The position numbers and the translations under genes were made by a program. Shown here piece by piece: positions 59,700 to 64,000 of a stretch of 64,000 nt of DNA. The notes beneath the pieces are model-generated. The model saw only the letters and a program-made list of their open reading frames with translations, was not told the origin of the DNA and did not search any database. Position 1 is the stretch's first letter. Every line of letters begins with the position of its first letter. Source of the DNA: Delphinapterus leucas (taxonomy: Eukaryota; Chordata; Mammalia; Artiodactyla; Monodontidae); assembly GCF_002288925.2 (NCBI RefSeq), contig NW_022097996.1:7041289-7105288 (forward strand). Reading direction: 5' to 3'.

Positions 59700-61570
59700 G
59701 AACATCTAGCATACAATAAAGCATTATCACATATATCAAAAGGAAGAAATTATGGCCAATAATAAAGAGAAAACAACAACAAAGATAGTGAAAGAAAAGA
59801 TAGAAGCCAGCTAAAAGATCTAAAGAGTGGAAAAGATGATAATGAACAAAAATTCCCTATGGCTAGTATTTTAGAGAAACTGGAAGAAAAATGAATAGAC
59901 CATGTGAAAGAAGGTAGATTCATTTCACCAGAAAATTGGCATCTATGCGAACTTATTAAATTCAGAAAATCAGTAAACAGTTTGAATTATTGACTGCATT
60001 GTATAATTAGCTAAATTAGTTAACTATAAGAAAAGTTAATTTTAAAAAAGTCAACGACTGACATAGAAAAAAGCATTAAAATAGAGAAGTGATATGTGAA
60101 ACACATCAATAAATCTGAAATCATTCAAATAGAGTATCATTTGAGGAAGAAGAGAATTCAATAGAAGTAATAAAAAACATATAATGGCTGAGAATTTCCC
60201 CTAAGTATGGAAACATATTATGCCACTGCTTTAAGAAAATCAATGAATTTCAAGCAGAATAAGCACATGGAAATACACACCTAACCATATCATAGTAAAA
60301 CTGTTGAAAACCAGAGACACAGAAATCTTAAGAGCAGCCAGACATAAAATATCCATATCTTAAAAGAAATGACAATAAAAATAGATGGTTGACTTCAATA
60401 ATTGAATGCAGAAGACACTGAAATAACACATTTACTCAATAAATTGTAGTTGCCAAACTAGAATTCTTTATTTTGTGAAGATAACATTCAATAATGGAGA
60501 ACAAAACTTTCCTTTGGCAAACAAATCATTGCCAGCAGGCCAGCACTCAAAGAAATTCATTTCTTTTTCAGTCAGGAGAAACATGATACCAGAAAGAAAC
60601 ATGAACGTGCAGGTGGGTGTGAAGTACACAAGAAGCAGTAAATATGTGGGTAAACTAATTAAAATTAACTGTACAAGGATACTAGTAGTATCTTATGGAC
60701 TGTAAATATATGCAGAACAAAATGCAAATATATATTTGTCACAAAAGCTGGGAGGTATGTAAATAGAGATAAAAGGTCTAAACTTCTAGCAATATTGGGA
60801 AGAGGTAAATTAATGATGTGGATTATACTATATGATGTTGCAGATGCATGTTGCAAATCTAGGGTAATCATTAAAATAATAAGACTACGTACATATAAGA
60901 AATTTATTGAAGGAACAAAAGGCATAATAAATGATATTGGTTTCTACAAGTATAGGCAATTGAGGAGAAACAAGCATAACGCAGACGTGAAAATTAAAAA
61001 AACCTGGTAGATATAAGATCTATGTAAAATGGATTACATTAAGTAGAAGGCTGACATATTTCAAGTGAATAAAGTATAAAGTCTAGCATTATGCCATTGT
61101 TTATTAGAAACAATTTAAAAATAAAGACATGGAGAGTGTAAAAACTTAAAAGAATTTTCATGCACATATTAACCAAATTAAGTTAGTGTAATCTTTTTAA
61201 TATCTGATGACAAAGACTTTAAGGCACAAAGCATTACTATAAATAAGAAGGAATATTTTGTAATGATAAAAGGCAAATCACTAGAAGATATGACAATCTT
61301 AAATGTGTATGCATCCACTAATAGAACTTCAAATATAGAGGAGAAAATATAGAAATAGACAAATCTACAATTACCAGTAGGGATACTTTTAGCCCACTTC
61401 TCTCAGTAGTAACAGAAAGAGTAGAAAATAAATCCTGCAGGATCAGGAGACTTTCAATACATAATTAACAAACTTGATATAATAGGTATACAAAGAGAAG
61501 GGATAAACCCAAAAGTGGATAAATTCACTTTGGTTCATCTGCATATGGACTACTACCAAAGTCTACCTTT
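59700..61570 (+). mobile_element. Ancient LINE-1 relic (ORF1 and endonuclease)
   Basis: Plus-strand ORF1 remnants such as 'atggctgagaatttcccc', 'cttaagagcagccagac' and 'gccagcaggccagcactc'. Downstream, 'aaatgtgtatgcatccact' near 61,300 corresponds to the endonuclease. Frames are short and broken. HAL1, an ORF1-only relative, is an alternative for the left part. Ends are approximate. Confidence 0.6.
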
Positions 61571-61659
61571 TGATGAGCCAAAGAAAAAGCCCCAACAAAT
61601 TTCACACGGTTTTAATTAAAAAGAGTATATTTTCTCTAGACCTTATATAATTAAGCTGG

Positions 61660-62555
61660 AAGTCAACAGCATTAAATATAACTAGAAAAACTCCAATTGC
61701 CTGGTACAGTTCTGACTCTGATCCCACATCTGACACCAACTAAGATTCTGCACCCAATTTCAATGTGTGTTTGGGGGGTTCCTTACACCTCCAAGAAATT
61801 CTCCTATATCAGCTGGGTGTTCTACAATTCAACTCAATTCTAATACTACCTGCAGACAGTGTCAGATCCCAGAGGTTAAGGGCTCAGCCCAACATGACTG
61901 CTCTCCCCTCTTTCAGATACCAATCACAAGTCCAGGTTGTCACCTGTGCTTCTGACCAACAAGCTATAGGTTAGAGGTTCCAATGACCCCCTACTTAGGT
62001 TCAGTTAATTTGTCAGAACAGCCCACAGAACTTGGATAAACATTTTACTTACTAAATTACCAGCTTATTATAAAAGGATATAACTCAGGAACAGCCAGAT
62101 GGAAGAAATGCACAGGGCAAGATACGTGGGAAGGGTGCAGAGCGTCCATGCCCTCTTCATGTGTACCTCTCTCCCTGCATCTCTACGTGTTCACCAACCC
62201 AGAAGCTCTTCAAACTTCACCCTTTTGGTGTTTTATGAAGGCTTCATTACTTAGACATGATTCATTAAATTATTAGCCATTGGTGACTGAACTCAATTTC
62301 CAGTCCCTCTTCCCTCCACGGAGGTAGGGGGCAAGGGAGGTTGAAAATTCCTACCCTCTAATCACATGGTTTGCTCCACTGGCAACCAGCATCCTTCCCT
62401 AGGTGGTTTCTAAAAGTCACCTCATTAATGGAACAAAGGACAACTTTACTGCTCTCATCACTTTAAAAGTTCCAAGGCTTTTAGTAGCTCTGTGACAGGA
62501 ACAAGGTTAAAGCTCAAATATATATGTCTTATTATAAATCACAATATCACAACTG
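61660..62555 (-). mobile_element. ERVL-type LTR-like repeat, probably minus strand
   Basis: Contains 'cccacagaacttggataaac', 'taaattaccagcttattataa', 'cattaaattattagccattgg', 'taatcacatggtttg', 'agtcacctcattaatgg' and 'gcttttagtagctctgtg', ending near 'cttattataaatcacaatatc'. I recognise these blocks as a common mammalian LTR in antisense but cannot fix the family. The overlapping frames at 61,765-61,974 are not genes. Confidence 0.55.
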
Positions 62556-62931
62556 GAAATAAAATATATATATTTCTAAATAATCTATATGTCAAGGAGA
62601 AATCAAGACAGAAATTAAGAAATAATTTGAATTTAAACACAAATAACTACAATATATGTATATTACATAGTATTCAACTAAAGCAGTGTTTTAAGGAAAA
62701 TGTATAGTCTCATATACCTATGTTAAAAAAAAGAAGACTGAAGATGCACTGATTTAACTTTATATGTCATGAATTTAAGAAAAGGAATAGCTCAAAACTC
62801 TACGAGACTTGAGGTCACTTAATTCTCAAACCTGACAAAGGCATTACACCCCCAAAATTTTCCTATTTCTTTTATGAAAGTAGATATTGTAAAAAATAAA
62901 TAAATAAACAATAACCTCAATTAAATAGAGT
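62556..62931. other. Unassigned AT-rich sequence
   Basis: No frame or repeat core recognised. A short (TAAA)n run lies near 62,895. Confidence 0.35.
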
Positions 62932-62933
62932 TG

Positions 62934-63230
62934 TGAGACCAGAAGGAAGAGTTCTCACACCCTGAATGATAGCAGAACTCAACAGGAAGAAGAAAGGTCC
63001 TTCTTCTTTCTTGGCAGCAACTCAGCTAATGAAACACCATGGACTCTTTGTTTAGTATGGCCCACCCAACTTCCTTTTCCTATCTACAAAAGAGTTCTCC
63101 TTCCCTGTGTGTGGGAGCTTGCACATGGCTTGCCATGGTTGCAGACTCTGAACTGCAATTCTTTGCTGATCCCAAATAAACCCAATTTAGCTAGAGAAAA
63201 AACTGGCAGTATATTTGTTTCAGGTCAACA
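62934..63230 (+). mobile_element. Class I-like solo LTR
   Basis: Starts 'tgagaccagaaggaag' and ends 'gtttcaggtcaaca'. 'cccaaataaacccaattt' (AATAAA near 63,175) marks the R region, and 'cttccttttcctatctac' is a U3-like pyrimidine block. About 297 bp; no target duplication seen. Its end resembles that of the LTR at 19,313-19,769. Confidence 0.6.
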
Positions 63231-63369
63231 ATATAATATTCTTAAAATGTTTGTAAAGAAAATAAATTTCGGCATGTTTTGTAGACAATAATGCATCCTC
63301 ATGATCAAATGGTTTATATTTTAGGTATTTCTAAATTATCAGAAGAGCAATCTCTATAATTCACATTAA

Positions 63370-63980
63370 CAGAGTACCTGAGAAAATCATATCTCAATAA
63401 ACACAAAAATTATTTCACCAAAGTCTACATTTATTAATAAAATTGCTTGGTCTACATGGAAGAGAGGGGGATTTTCTTAATATAATCAAGTATATCTAGA
63501 AAAAAAATGACCTAAAATGCCCCACAGGAAATATCATACATAATGGTGAGCTGTATGAGACTTTCTAAGGATATTGATGAAGAGACAAAAATGGCACCCT
63601 GTCGCTACTTCTTATGAACATGTTACTAGGTGTGCTAGACTGAATAAAATTAGAAATAAAAGAAATAAAATGGTATAAGAATAAAGATGGAAGAAATAAA
63701 ACTGCTATTATTCACATGTGGCATTATACTATACCTAGAAAATATAAATTAACAGAATAACTAAGTTAATAGAGCAAGGTTGCTGATTACATGGTCAGTA
63801 TTCCACGCTCATTATCTAACTACCAGTAACAAGCAGGTAAAAACGAAATCGAAAATTCATTTCATTTGCATTAGTATCAAACATAACATTTCACAATATA
63901 TAAATATATCAAATCACTGTTATACACCTGAAACTAATGTATTATATATCAGTTATATCTCAATTAAAAAAAAAAAGAAA
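63370..63980 (+). mobile_element. Old LINE-1 ORF2 and 3' end, plus strand
   Basis: Broken ORF2 RT-like sequence: 'tggaagaaataaaactgc', followed by a segment like the RT thumb side and 'gaaattcatttcatttgc'. It ends in a typical L1 tail, 'ctgttatacacctgaaac', 'tcagttatatctcaatt', and a poly-A run at 63,966-63,976. The last bases are close to the window edge. Confidence 0.65.
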
Positions 63981-64000
63981 CCAGCTGAAACTTTGCCAAC

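Overview
This window is nuclear DNA from a mammal, most probably a cetacean. The main evidence is 13 tRNA-derived SINEs of the CHR family, which is confined to whales, dolphins and hippos. Seven are the long GC-rich form whose plus-strand head reads 'gggcttccctggtggcgcag', four are the longer CHR-2-like form and two are the short CHR-1-like form. A full-length LINE-1, MaLR and ERV LTRs, Tigger and Charlie DNA transposons and old MIRs fit the same picture. No bacterial-type operon, CRISPR array, rRNA or tRNA gene was seen. Family names come from pattern recognition; no database search was run.

The one convincing host gene lies on the plus strand at 55,676-57,862. It is an intact, intronless 728-codon reading frame for an ADAM protein that I recognise as ADAM29, a testis and sperm surface protein. 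It has a signal peptide, prodomain, metalloprotease-like, disintegrin, cysteine-rich, EGF-like and transmembrane parts and a very short lysine-rich tail. Its zinc motif reads HHxxHxxGxxHD, not HExxHxxGxxHD, so it should be a pseudoprotease. A likely 3' splice site at 55,498-55,499 would join it to upstream non-coding exons outside or elsewhere in the window.

Layout. 1-3,070: MaLR-like LTR, a MIR split by an LTR with a 4-bp target duplication, and an LTR fragment. 3,071-9,245: full-length plus-strand LINE-1 with target duplications, disabled ORF1 and ORF2, and a CHR SINE inside ORF2. 9,800-25,900: a dense LTR district (MaLR, ERVL-like and class I LTRs, a retroviral integrase relic, LTR inside LTR) with several SINEs and two hAT-type transposons. 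26,000-31,200: AT-rich DNA with microsatellites, a Tigger transposon inside a MIR and two SINEs. 31,400-42,850: LTRs, a minus-strand LINE-1 with two SINEs, long stretches with nothing recognisable, an ERV pol relic hit by a LINE-1 tail, and a second Tigger-like element. 43,400-54,640: almost continuous old LINE-1 pieces in alternating orientation carrying three SINEs. 54,640-59,700: the ADAM29 locus. 59,700-64,000: LINE-1 relics and two LTRs.

The genes do not form a pathway. The window is one testis-type gene at the edge of a repeat-rich, gene-poor landscape, and the layered insertions allow relative dating of many elements. I found no clearly new biological system; the best leads are the ADAM29 peculiarities, the nested LTRs and one exon-like island on the minus strand near 26.9-27.1 kb.
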